Shown here one piece after another: positions 1 through 5,607 of a stretch of DNA of 7,695 bases (the first letter of the stretch is position 1; every line of letters starts with the position of its first letter). Location of the stretch: assembly GCA_049973945.1 (NCBI GenBank), contig JBMFJH010000031.1, positions 1-7,695 on the forward strand, read 5' to 3'. The stretch is from Acd1 sp049973945 (GTDB taxonomy: Archaea > Thermoproteota > Thermoprotei_A > Sulfolobales > Sulfolobaceae). Position numbers and translations under genes: made by a program. The notes below the pieces were generated by a model. That model searched no databases and was not told the origin of the DNA. It was given only the letters and a program-made list of their open reading frames with translations.

Positions 1-149
1 CGGAGGTCAGAGTGAAAGCGTTAAGGGGGTTCCAGCAGGAGAACGTTGAGTTATTCGCCATGGCTTTCGCAGACAGAGGAGTGAAAATTCTATCAAAGGT
101 CGAAGGCGGTGACGATATCGAATACAAGATTTACTTACCGAAAAAATGA
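1..149 (+). CDS. 3' end of an unrecognised gene (C-terminal 48 residues)
   Basis: An open frame enters from the left edge (codons in phase from base 3) and ends at TGA 147-149. The 48 visible residues are charged and end in IYLPKK. They alternate a helix-like stretch (QQENVELFAMAFADRG) with two strand-like stretches (VKILSKV, EYKIYL). This helix-strand-strand ending faintly resembles the C-terminus of TusA/SirA-like sulfur-carrier proteins, but no diagnostic residue is in view and I do not assign it. Codon use (AGG, GTC, ATA) resembles the neighbours, which supports real coding. The start and promoter lie outside the window. The 100 bp after the stop are A-rich and hold the promoter of the next gene. 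Confidence 0.6.
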   Translation, partial: EVRVKALRGFQQENVELFAMAFADRGVKILSKVEGGDDIEYKIYLPKK

Positions 150-209
150 CTAAATAAAAAACATAAGGGAAAAAATCACTTTTGAGTATTTACGGTGAAT
201 CAATTAAAG

Positions 210-218
210 TTTATATAA
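210..218 (+). promoter_or_regulatory. TATA box for the membrane protein-cobA unit
   Basis: TTTATATAA preceded by an A-rich BRE-like stretch (CAATTAAAG). Its centre is about 36 bp before the GTG at 250, so transcription would begin near 238-242 and leave a leader of about 10 nt. It is the clearest TATA element in the A/T-rich 150-249 gap. Confidence 0.6.
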
Positions 219-249
219 GGGGCCTGAAATCGGTAATTAGGATTTTAGG

Positions 250-855
250 GTGGAGCCTGTGAGACTGACCTACGAAAACGTTTACGCCGTTCTCATTCCG
301 TCGCTCCTCGCGCTTTCGGTCTGGACTTACGTTACCGGTGACGCAATTCTACACGTCATGTCCTACCAAGGGCCTATCGTCGCTGGGGGCATGTTGGGTT
401 GGCTCGCCGTAATGAGGGCGAACTCCGGGAAACACTACTCTCCCTCAATTAACGAGGAGAGGTTGCCAGTTCTCGGCCTAGTTTTGAGGAAATACGCGAT
501 TCTGCCCATTCTAGTTGGTTCAGCTATTTTCTCGGTGTGGTTACTCCCACAATACTACGCCTTGGAAGTTTCCAGTCCCCTCTATTACGTAGCGTCTTTC
601 GTGTCCGAAGTGGTAGGGGGATTCCTGGTAGGCATCGCTATACCGAGCTTGAAATTCATCGAGAAAGTGATCTTATACTCTCTAGGTTTAGGAATAGATC
701 TCTTTTATGTGTACTTGATTTACCTGAGTGCTGGCATCTTCCACTTGTCCTCTGACCTAGTTTTGAACTACGCGTTAGCCATGGTCTTCGTCGTTAAGTT
801 CCCCGAAGGAGTCACTCTCGGGTTATATATTGCGAAGAGAGTCAAGGTCATATGA
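250..855 (+). CDS. Unknown integral membrane protein, about six helices, coupled to cobA
   Basis: A 201-aa protein I cannot place in a family. Hydrophobic segments lie at about residues 11-30, 41-56, 82-103, 111-132, 138-160 and 168-185, giving five or six membrane helices. A polar loop at 56-81 contains the charged run NEERLP, and the C-terminus (AKRVKVI) is basic and probably cytoplasmic. There is no signal peptide, cysteine pair or metal-binding motif. The start given is GTG 250. A GTG at 259 is also possible, because GGGTGG (248-253) would then sit 5-6 nt before it as an SD site. The stop overlaps the next gene's ATG (ATGA, 852-855), so the two are probably translationally coupled. Context would allow a role in tetrapyrrole, cobalt or siroheme-related physiology, but that is only inference from adjacency. 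Confidence 0.8.
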   Translation: MEPVRLTYENVYAVLIPSLLALSVWTYVTGDAILHVMSYQGPIVAGGMLGWLAVMRANSGKHYSPSINEERLPVLGLVLRKYAILPILVGSAIFSVWLLPQYYALEVSSPLYYVASFVSEVVGGFLVGIAIPSLKFIEKVILYSLGLGIDLFYVYLIYLSAGIFHLSSDLVLNYALAMVFVVKFPEGVTLGLYIAKRVKVI

Positions 856-1568
856 AGGGCAAGGTAATTCTCGTAGGAGCTGGGCCTGGCGACCCAGAGC
901 TCATTACGGTCAAGGGCCTCAAGGCGTTAAGGTCGGCGGACGTCGTGGTCTACGACAGGCTAGTCTCGACGGACTTACTCAAAGAATGCAAACCCACGTG
1001 CGAAAAAATCTATGCCGGCAAGGGGCTAGGAGAGGCCGAACTACAGGCCTTCATCAACGAGCTTCTCGTTAAGAAAGCGATGGAGGGTAAAACCGTAGTG
1101 AGGCTTAAGGGCGGTGACCCCTATGTGTTCGGCCGTGGCGAAGAGGAGTGTTTGTACGTCCTTGAGAACGGGATAGAGTGCGAGGTAATACCCGGCGTGT
1201 CTAGCGTCACCGCTGGCCCTTTGTTGGCCGGAATCCCATTAGCAGGTCGCACGACTGAACCGTTATTCTCCGCTATTACCGCGACGAGGGCAGGAGGCGA
1301 ACTGATCGAACCGGGGTACGTACCGGAAAGAGGTAACCTCGTCTTCGTAATGGGCGCATCTAGGGTCGCCGAGCTTGCGCGGGTTATTATGGAGAGACGG
1401 AGTCCTAGCGAACCAGTAGCCATAATTAAAGACGCCTCGTTACCCACGATGGAAGTGACAGTAACGACGCTCCGGGACGTTTCAACGTTGACTAACCTAA
1501 GACCGCCCTCATTGATAGTGGTCGGTAAGTCGGTCAAGCTAAGGGACAAGCTCTGGAAGTTCAAATGA
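852..1568 (+). CDS. cobA: Uroporphyrinogen-III C-methyltransferase (precorrin-2 synthase)
   Basis: Predicted cytosolic SUMT/CobA, which uses two SAM molecules to methylate uroporphyrinogen III at C2 and C7, giving precorrin-2 for siroheme and cobalamin. The 238 aa match the usual length of a single-domain enzyme with no CysG or HemD fusion. Visible motifs are the N-terminal VGAGPGDPELITVKG (residues 8-22), VVVYDRLV (31-38), the SAM-site VRLKGGDPYVFGRGEEE (83-99) and VIPGVSSVTAGPLLAGIP (112-129). After this the usual THR...VTGH stretch is replaced by LAGRTTEPLFSAITATRAGG (130-149), which is unusual. There is no strong SD. The ATG overlaps the upstream stop by 4 bp, so translation probably depends on the membrane-protein gene. 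Precorrin-2 would also feed the B12 needed by the mutase at the right edge. Family call is firm; the exact product (siroheme or B12 branch) is not decided by sequence. Confidence 0.93.
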   Translation: MKGKVILVGAGPGDPELITVKGLKALRSADVVVYDRLVSTDLLKECKPTCEKIYAGKGLGEAELQAFINELLVKKAMEGKTVVRLKGGDPYVFGRGEEECLYVLENGIECEVIPGVSSVTAGPLLAGIPLAGRTTEPLFSAITATRAGGELIEPGYVPERGNLVFVMGASRVAELARVIMERRSPSEPVAIIKDASLPTMEVTVTTLRDVSTLTNLRPPSLIVVGKSVKLRDKLWKFK

Positions 1569-1619
1569 GACCCAACGTTTGAATTCCGATTCTAGACCCT
1601 TTGTAGTCACTGAGAACTG

Positions 1620-1627
1620 ATAATAAT
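1620..1627 (+). promoter_or_regulatory. TATA-like element for coxM
   Basis: ATAATAAT, the only A/T-rich octamer in the 67-bp gap after cobA. It lies about 27 bp before ATG 1651, the normal archaeal TATA-to-start-site distance, which implies a leaderless coxM message starting at that ATG. An 8-bp palindrome, TCTCGAGA (1629-1636), lies between the box and the start. Confidence 0.45.
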
Positions 1628-1650
1628 CTCTCGAGATGACTAGACCACAA

Positions 1651-2487
1651 ATGTATCCGCCGAAGTTCGGGTTCGTGATCCCTGAGAGCCTGAATGAGGC
1701 TGTCGAGTTTCTTAAGGATCACGAGGACGCGAAGCCCATCGCTGGAGGCCACAGCCTCATACCTATGCTGAAGCTGAGGCTCATCAGGCCGTCGTACCTC
1801 GTGGAGCTGAAGGTGTTGAAGGAGCTCGACTTCATATCGAAAGAGGGCGACCAGTACAGGGTCGGGGCCCTGGCCACTCATTATGCGGTCGAGAAGTCCG
1901 GTATACCTCTCCTCAGTTCAGTGGCCCATAGAATCGCTGACCCGCAGGTAAGGAACATGGGGACTATCGGGGGAAGCGTAGCTCACGCTGATCCAGCAGC
2001 GGACTACCTGGCGGCCTTATCGATAATGGACGCGAAAGTGGTCACATATGGTCCTAAGGGAACACGCGTCGTCGACTTCCCGGATTTCGTGAAGGACGTC
2101 TACACGCCTGACCTGGTTCAAGGCGAGATAGTCACAGAGATAAGGGTGAAGGACTTCTCCGAGTATAAGTGGGCATACGAGAAGTTAGAGAGGAAGGCCG
2201 GCGACTTCGCAATAGTCGGCGTTGCAGTCCTTGCCAGGAAGGAGGGGAATAGGGTGGTCGACGTTCGCATAGGCTTAACGGCCGTCTCTAATAAAGGAGT
2301 TAGGTTAGTAGATGCAGAGAAGACCCTTATAGATAGAGCGCCTACCGAAGACGCGATAAACGCTGTCGCGGAAGCCGTGATGAGATCTATTGATCCGCCC
2401 AGCGACATAAGGGGGACGTCGGAATATAAGAAGAGGGCGGCCAAAGTCTTGACGAGGAGGGCGTTGATGAAAACGTTGTTGGGGTGA
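1651..2487 (+). CDS. coxM: Molybdenum hydroxylase FAD subunit (CoxM/CutB type)
   Basis: The medium, FAD-binding subunit of a xanthine-oxidase-family hydroxylase, the class that includes aerobic CO dehydrogenase and the Sulfolobus glyceraldehyde oxidoreductase. It carries electrons between the 2Fe-2S subunit and the acceptor. Counting from ATG 1651 (278 aa), the two FAD motifs are AGGHSLIP (31-38) and TIGGS...ADPAAD (105-118). The C-terminal third has the CO-dehydrogenase flavoprotein fold (AGDFAIVGVAV, then PPSDIRGTSEYKKRAAKVLTRRA). An in-frame ATG at 1636 would add five residues. I prefer 1651 because archaeal relatives begin MYPP and because the TATA-like element fits a leaderless start there. 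It forms an operon with coxS. The molybdopterin large subunit (CoxL/CutA) is not next to it, so the substrate (aldehyde, CO or other) cannot be named. Confidence 0.93.
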   Translation: MYPPKFGFVIPESLNEAVEFLKDHEDAKPIAGGHSLIPMLKLRLIRPSYLVELKVLKELDFISKEGDQYRVGALATHYAVEKSGIPLLSSVAHRIADPQVRNMGTIGGSVAHADPAADYLAALSIMDAKVVTYGPKGTRVVDFPDFVKDVYTPDLVQGEIVTEIRVKDFSEYKWAYEKLERKAGDFAIVGVAVLARKEGNRVVDVRIGLTAVSNKGVRLVDAEKTLIDRAPTEDAINAVAEAVMRSIDPPSDIRGTSEYKKRAAKVLTRRALMKTLLG

Positions 2488-2488
2488 T
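2481..2488 (+). promoter_or_regulatory. Shine-Dalgarno site deciding the coxS start
   Basis: GGGGTGAT, an almost perfect complement of the crenarchaeal 16S 3' end, spans the coxM stop and ends 4 nt before ATG 2493. It favours that ATG over the GTG at 2484, which lies inside the SD itself. Confidence 0.65.
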
Positions 2489-2492
2489 AAGA

Positions 2493-2981
2493 ATGAAAGT
2501 GGTAGGAGCGGAAGAGAAGGCGAAGATTACGTTGAAAGTGAACGGTAGGGTGCACGAGGTCGAAGTGGAGCCCAGAAGACTGCTAGTACACGTGTTGAGG
2601 GATTTAGGTTATAAGAGCGTCAGAGTAGGTTGCGACACGAGTCATTGTGGAGCGTGCACCGTAATAATGAACGGCAAGTCTGTGAAGTCCTGCACCGTTC
2701 TGGCCATTGAAGCGGACGGGGCGGAAATCCTTACCTTAGAGGGTCTAGCGAGCGACGGAAAGCTACACCCGCTCCAAGAAGCCTTCACCGAGCATCACGC
2801 GCTTCAGTGCGGATATTGCACTTCAGGGATGATATTGCAGGCCTATTGGTTGCTGAAGGAGAAACCGAACCCCTCTGAGGATGAAATAAGGGAGGGAATC
2901 TCGGGCAACCTGTGCAGGTGCACCGGTTACCAGAACATAGTCAAGGCCATTAAGGCCGCGAGCGAAAAGATGAGAGCTTAG
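2493..2981 (+). CDS. coxS: Molybdenum hydroxylase 2Fe-2S subunit (CoxS/CutC type)
   Basis: The small iron-sulfur subunit of the same hydroxylase as coxM. From ATG 2493 it is 162 aa. The N-terminal plant-ferredoxin-like domain binds the first 2Fe-2S cluster through C47, C52, C55 and C67 (GCDTSHCGACT...SC). The C-terminal four-helix domain binds the second through C106, C109, C141 and C143 (LQCGYC...GNLCRCTGY). Q105, before the first of these cysteines, is the family residue that contacts the molybdopterin cytosine dinucleotide. All eight cluster cysteines are present, so the protein should be functional. The upstream GTG 2484 overlaps the coxM stop and is an alternative start adding three residues. 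The 3' end overlaps the convergent nucleotidyltransferase gene by 32 bp. The partner CoxL is absent here, so a distant large subunit must be used. Confidence 0.95.
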   Translation: MKVVGAEEKAKITLKVNGRVHEVEVEPRRLLVHVLRDLGYKSVRVGCDTSHCGACTVIMNGKSVKSCTVLAIEADGAEILTLEGLASDGKLHPLQEAFTEHHALQCGYCTSGMILQAYWLLKEKPNPSEDEIREGISGNLCRCTGYQNIVKAIKAASEKMRA

Positions 2982-3516
2982 ATAAATCGTCAGGAGTGTC
3001 GATGTCAATGAGCACTTCTGGGCCCGCATCTACCTCGCAAGCCCTGACCTGAGCTAGGATTTCGCGGAAACCGACGTCGCCCTTTATGTTCTCAGCTAGC
3101 GGGAAGATCCTCTTCGTGATCATGACGGGATTGCCCCTTTTTCCAGCGTGGATCGGCACAACGGCGTCGCACTCGTCTTTGACGTTCTGTAGCAGCTTAG
3201 TTATCGTGTCTTTGGTTACCAAAGGCATGTCGGCCAAATGGAAGACGACGGCGTCGTATGAGCAGAAGAACCTGAGTCCGAGCTTTACTGAGGTGCTCAA
3301 CCCTTCGCTCCAGCGAGGATTGTAGATGACTACTTCCCCCTCCAGATATCTCATTATGTCCTGGTAACGGGCTCCTACTACTACTACCCTCTCTAAGCCG
3401 TCCAACGCCCTGAGCGAGCGAAGTATGAGAGGTTCTCCCTCAACGAGCTGGAGGAGCTTGTCACTGCCAAACCTCTTACTTCCGCCAGCCGCTAGGAGTA
3501 CCGCCCCTACTTTCAC
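2950..3516 (-). CDS. mocA: MocA/MobA-like molybdenum cofactor nucleotidyltransferase
   Basis: A 188-aa GT-A-fold NTP transferase that probably attaches CMP to Mo-molybdopterin, giving the cytosine dinucleotide cofactor of CoxL-type enzymes. Motifs are the nucleotide-binding LLAAGGSKRFGSDKLL (7-22), YNPRWSEGLSTSVKLGL (65-81), the metal-binding LADMPLV (94-100), GKRGNPV (125-131), GDVGFREIL (146-154) and DIDTPDDL (171-178). The LAAG form of the first motif is typical of CTP-using MocA rather than GTP-using MobA (LAGG), which fits neighbouring coxM-coxS. Sugar-nucleotidyl or 2-phospholactate guanylyltransferase relatives are less likely given NP.W..G..TS. Translation starts at GTG 3516 with no SD, consistent with a nearly leaderless message. 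The 3' end overlaps coxS by 32 bp in the antisense sense, and the gene is divergent from coxG. Confidence 0.88.
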   Translation of the reverse strand: MKVGAVLLAAGGSKRFGSDKLLQLVEGEPLILRSLRALDGLERVVVVGARYQDIMRYLEGEVVIYNPRWSEGLSTSVKLGLRFFCSYDAVVFHLADMPLVTKDTITKLLQNVKDECDAVVPIHAGKRGNPVMITKRIFPLAENIKGDVGFREILAQVRACEVDAGPEVLIDIDTPDDLSKLSSFRSRP

Positions 3517-3540
3517 GAATTATCGTAATGATTGCTAACG

Positions 3541-3547
3541 CTTAAAG
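3541..3547. promoter_or_regulatory. Possible shared TATA element of the mocA/coxG divergent promoter
   Basis: CTTAAAG, which reads CTTTAAG on the other strand, lies at the midpoint of the 56-bp gap. It is 29 bp before the coxG ATG (3573) and 28 bp before the mocA GTG (3516), both compatible with leaderless starts. It is the best TATA-like sequence in the gap for either direction. The match to the consensus is weak. Confidence 0.35.
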
Positions 3548-3572
3548 ACGAAGCACGAAATAATCCCCTCGA

Positions 3573-3980
3573 ATGATCCAAGGAAAGATCACTGGGAGCT
3601 TTCCCATAAAGGACAGCGAAAGGGCTCTCGCGACGATTTCGAAAATCGAGACGATGATAGACTGCATCCCTGGAGCAACTAGGTCTGGGGACAAAACGTT
3701 CAAGGTTCAAGCGAAAGTCGCCTTACTCACAATAACTCTTGAGGGAGAAGTCAAGGAGTTTGTAGTTGCAGACAACGTTGTAAGGAATGTTATAAGCGTG
3801 AGGGGGCCTGGAGTTAACGCCACTGTGTCGTCGCAACTGACGGTGAACACTAACAACCTCGAATATCAGATCGAGTATAAGGCCGAAGTGAGCCAAGTCC
3901 TGGAGGGCATTGTGAAGAGGGAGATCGACAAGGTGAGCAACGAGATCGTTCAATGTACTAGACGAAGGGTCACCGGTTAG
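3573..3980 (+). CDS. coxG: CoxG family protein (SRPBCC/START-like fold)
   Basis: A 135-aa match to the carbon monoxide dehydrogenase subunit G family. In bacteria CoxG helps attach CO dehydrogenase to the membrane and has been linked to delivering quinone to it. Family features are the N-terminal strand and helix (GKITGSFPIKDSERALATIS), the CIPGA motif (31-35), an alternating strand region TFKVQAKVALLTITLEGEV, then GPGVNATVSSQLTV and YQIEYKAEVSQVLEGIV, and a final amphipathic helix (about 112-132). It lacks the long C-terminal tail of many bacterial CoxG proteins and has no membrane segment, so any membrane contact would be peripheral. ATG 3573 has no SD and a TATA-like element 29 bp upstream. 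Its last 11 bp overlap the convergent GTPase gene. Partnering with CoxM/CoxS is inferred from context. Confidence 0.82.
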   Translation: MIQGKITGSFPIKDSERALATISKIETMIDCIPGATRSGDKTFKVQAKVALLTITLEGEVKEFVVADNVVRNVISVRGPGVNATVSSQLTVNTNNLEYQIEYKAEVSQVLEGIVKREIDKVSNEIVQCTRRRVTG

Positions 3981-5547
3981 CCAACACCTCGTTAACGACG
4001 CCTATGCCCCTCGTCCTTCCCTCCCTGAACACAAAAACGCTCCCAGGCTCGAGGTATTCTGGCCTGTAAAGGAACTCCAGCGTAGCCGAAGTAACGTCTC
4101 CAGTTCTTACGTACTGTTTGTCCATATCGACGAACCTCGCGGCTTGCCTTATGGTCTTTAAGTGAACTGTCGCGACGTACCCTTTTCGAATTGTAGTAGG
4201 GTGGTGAAGTACTATGATCCTCGCCCTGAAAGTTCTTGTTCCCTTCTTTGGCGATTTGGTAATCACCATACCCTTCCTGAGCTTCTCCTTTTCGACGCCC
4301 TGAATGGCAAAGGTCGCGACGTTGCCTGCAGACGCGCTCTCTACGAACACCCTGTTGATTTGGATGCTCTTTATTTTAATCGATGCGAAACTGCCGTCCT
4401 GGAACGGCCCTATGAAAGCCTCCTCGCCTTGCTTGAAGGACCCCCTAGTAACCGAGACAAGGACAACCGTCCCAGCTCCCGGCACGCTGTAAATTTCGTC
4501 AATGTAGCCCAAGGGCTCGCCGTTAACGTTCTTCTTCTTCGCTGGAAGCGAGTTTATGAACTTAAGCAACAGGTTGATTCCCTCGCTGGTCACGTTAGAG
4601 ACTCGAAATATGGGGACTACCCTCTCCGTCCTCATGGCAATTATCGAAGTAACGACGTCTCTCTCGTCCTTCACTTCGAAGCCCAGCTTGTTTATTCCAG
4701 GCAGCTTCAGTATTCTCTTAATCTCGTTAATCACCTCCTCGGTTCTCGCGTTCGGTTTATCGATCTTAGTAACGACAACGAACATCGGGATTCTCAGCGT
4801 AGTCGCCAGAGCTAAGTGCTCCCTTCCCATCGGAAGGAGGCCGTCGTCACTGCCTACCACAAGCATGGCGTAGTCGATTTCGTACCCTATTAGACCCTTG
4901 AGTGTGGTCCTTAGGTACCGCTCGTGTCCTCCTAGGTCGATCAACCGAACGATTTTCGAACTGTTCTTCATCACGTCAGCCTCGTTAAGGGGATCCTTGA
5001 GTGACCAGTTCACTGGGACGCTCGTAGAAGAGAAGCCTAAGAGCCTCATTGTAACAGAGCTCGTCCTTCCGGTCACGATCTCGTGGAGGTATCTAGCGAT
5101 GGCGTTCCTCAGAAGGCCGTCTCCGTTGTCTCTCCCTCCGGTAATCAAAGCTCCGGTAAGTGTGCTTTTACCCGCGTTCACGTGACCCAGTACGGCTATG
5201 TTGACCTCTACTGGCGTTTCCTTCTTGATTTCCCTAATCAATACCTCCGCGACGTATTTCCCTTCCGAAACCCGGTCTATCCTCTTGTCTACTATCCTCG
5301 CTCCTACCAGATCTGCGATCGTCTTAAGGTTCTCGAGGCTCCGCTCAAGTTTCTCTTCAGACAGTCCCTCGACTCTCCCGTCGTCCGAAACTCCGAGGAA
5401 ATAGAAAGCCTCCCCGTTACCTTCCTCCAGCCTATACTTCAACTGCGTCGCAAGTTCTTGGAGCCTCTCCGGGCTGTTAGTCAGAATCTCGACTTTGTAC
5501 TCTACAGGGCCTGTCTGCGGTTCTCCAGGTAATTGATGCATTGTCAC
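3970..5547 (-). CDS. GTPBP1-type translational GTPase (EF-1A-related)
   Basis: A 525-aa protein matching eukaryotic GTPBP1/GTPBP2 end to end, an eEF1A-like family that in animals can deliver aminoacyl-tRNA and has been tied to exosome-mediated mRNA decay. An N-terminal extension (1-112, no recognised domain) precedes the G domain: P-loop GHVNAGKST (121-129), HEIVTGRTSSV (155-165), switch II DLGGHERYLRTT (204-215), TKID (260-263), SNVTSEGI (317-324). Domain II holds YSVPGAGTVV (353-362). Domain III has VLHHPTTIRKGY (446-457), the SIRQ-like TIRQAA (465-470), RPEYLEPG (495-502) and FREGRTRGIG (507-516). The LHHPTT and FREGRT signatures separate it from aEF1A, SelB and Hbs1/aRF. The P-loop has Asn124 where EF-type GTPases carry Asp. 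GTG 5547 is the outer start. ATG 5541 is an alternative, with GGGTGA only 2 nt before it. It is divergent from zpr1. Confidence 0.92.
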   Translation of the reverse strand: MTMHQLPGEPQTGPVEYKVEILTNSPERLQELATQLKYRLEEGNGEAFYFLGVSDDGRVEGLSEEKLERSLENLKTIADLVGARIVDKRIDRVSEGKYVAEVLIREIKKETPVEVNIAVLGHVNAGKSTLTGALITGGRDNGDGLLRNAIARYLHEIVTGRTSSVTMRLLGFSSTSVPVNWSLKDPLNEADVMKNSSKIVRLIDLGGHERYLRTTLKGLIGYEIDYAMLVVGSDDGLLPMGREHLALATTLRIPMFVVVTKIDKPNARTEEVINEIKRILKLPGINKLGFEVKDERDVVTSIIAMRTERVVPIFRVSNVTSEGINLLLKFINSLPAKKKNVNGEPLGYIDEIYSVPGAGTVVLVSVTRGSFKQGEEAFIGPFQDGSFASIKIKSIQINRVFVESASAGNVATFAIQGVEKEKLRKGMVITKSPKKGTRTFRARIIVLHHPTTIRKGYVATVHLKTIRQAARFVDMDKQYVRTGDVTSATLEFLYRPEYLEPGSVFVFREGRTRGIGVVNEVLANR

Positions 5548-5549
5548 CC
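5544..5549 (-). promoter_or_regulatory. Shine-Dalgarno-like site at the GTPase start
   Basis: GGGTGA read on the minus strand lies 2 nt before ATG 5541 and overlaps the alternative GTG 5547. The spacing is short, so the exact start stays open, but the site suggests the message has a leader. Confidence 0.4.
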
Positions 5550-5557
5550 TTTTGTGC

Positions 5558-5566
5558 TAAATTTAA
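5558..5566 (+). promoter_or_regulatory. TATA-like box for zpr1
   Basis: TAAATTTAA, centred at 5562. It predicts a start site near 5588 and a leader of about 20 nt that contains the GGTGA at 5599-5603. The box is too close to the GTPase start to serve that gene. Confidence 0.45.
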
Positions 5567-5585
5567 GACGAACCAATAGATAAGC

Positions 5586-5593
5586 CTTATAAG
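5586..5593 (-). promoter_or_regulatory. TATA-like box for the GTPase gene
   Basis: CTTATAAG, a palindrome centred at 5589-5590. Read leftward it predicts a start site near 5564 and a leader of about 17-23 nt containing GGGTGA. It is too close to the zpr1 TTG (18 bp) to direct that gene. Confidence 0.45.
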
Positions 5594-5598
5594 CTGAC

Positions 5599-5603
5599 GG
5601 TGA
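5599..5603 (+). promoter_or_regulatory. Shine-Dalgarno site deciding the zpr1 TTG start
   Basis: GGTGA with a 4-nt spacer before TTG 5608. An in-frame stop at 5590-5592 leaves no ATG or GTG upstream, and the next possible start (TTG 5641) would fall two residues before the first zinc cysteine. The SD therefore supports TTG 5608. Confidence 0.65.
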
Positions 5604-5607
5604 CGCC

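Noticed and set aside
3..149. Calling the left partial gene a TusA-like sulfur carrier
   Set aside because: Only the C-terminal 48 residues are visible, and the active-site Cys-Pro region would be upstream of the window.
150..209. Possible terminator after the first partial gene (A-runs, then TTTT at 180-183)
   Set aside because: The T-runs are short and broken and there is no hairpin; too weak to annotate.
1121..1564. A 147-codon open frame on the minus strand
   Set aside because: It mirrors cobA, whose motifs span the same bases, and the translation is low-complexity and Ser/Thr-rich.
1569..1635. Possible C/D box small RNA in the cobA-coxM gap (two CTGA copies)
   Set aside because: No RTGATGA C box at a suitable distance. 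The sequence is better explained by the coxM promoter.
1629..1636. TCTCGAGA palindrome ahead of coxM as an operator
   Set aside because: A single 8-bp palindrome is expected by chance. No second copy lies near it, so it is mentioned only with the promoter.
2118..2555. A 145-codon minus-strand frame across the coxM/coxS junction
   Set aside because: It is a shadow of two well-supported genes, with no promoter or SD site.
4162..4815. A 217-codon open frame on the plus strand
   Set aside because: It lies wholly antisense inside the GTPBP1-type gene, whose motifs are continuous there. The antisense protein has no recognisable family.
5083..5532. A 149-codon plus-strand frame opposite the GTPase N-terminal region
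   Set aside because: Antisense shadow; the minus-strand frame carries the P-loop and is clearly the coding one.
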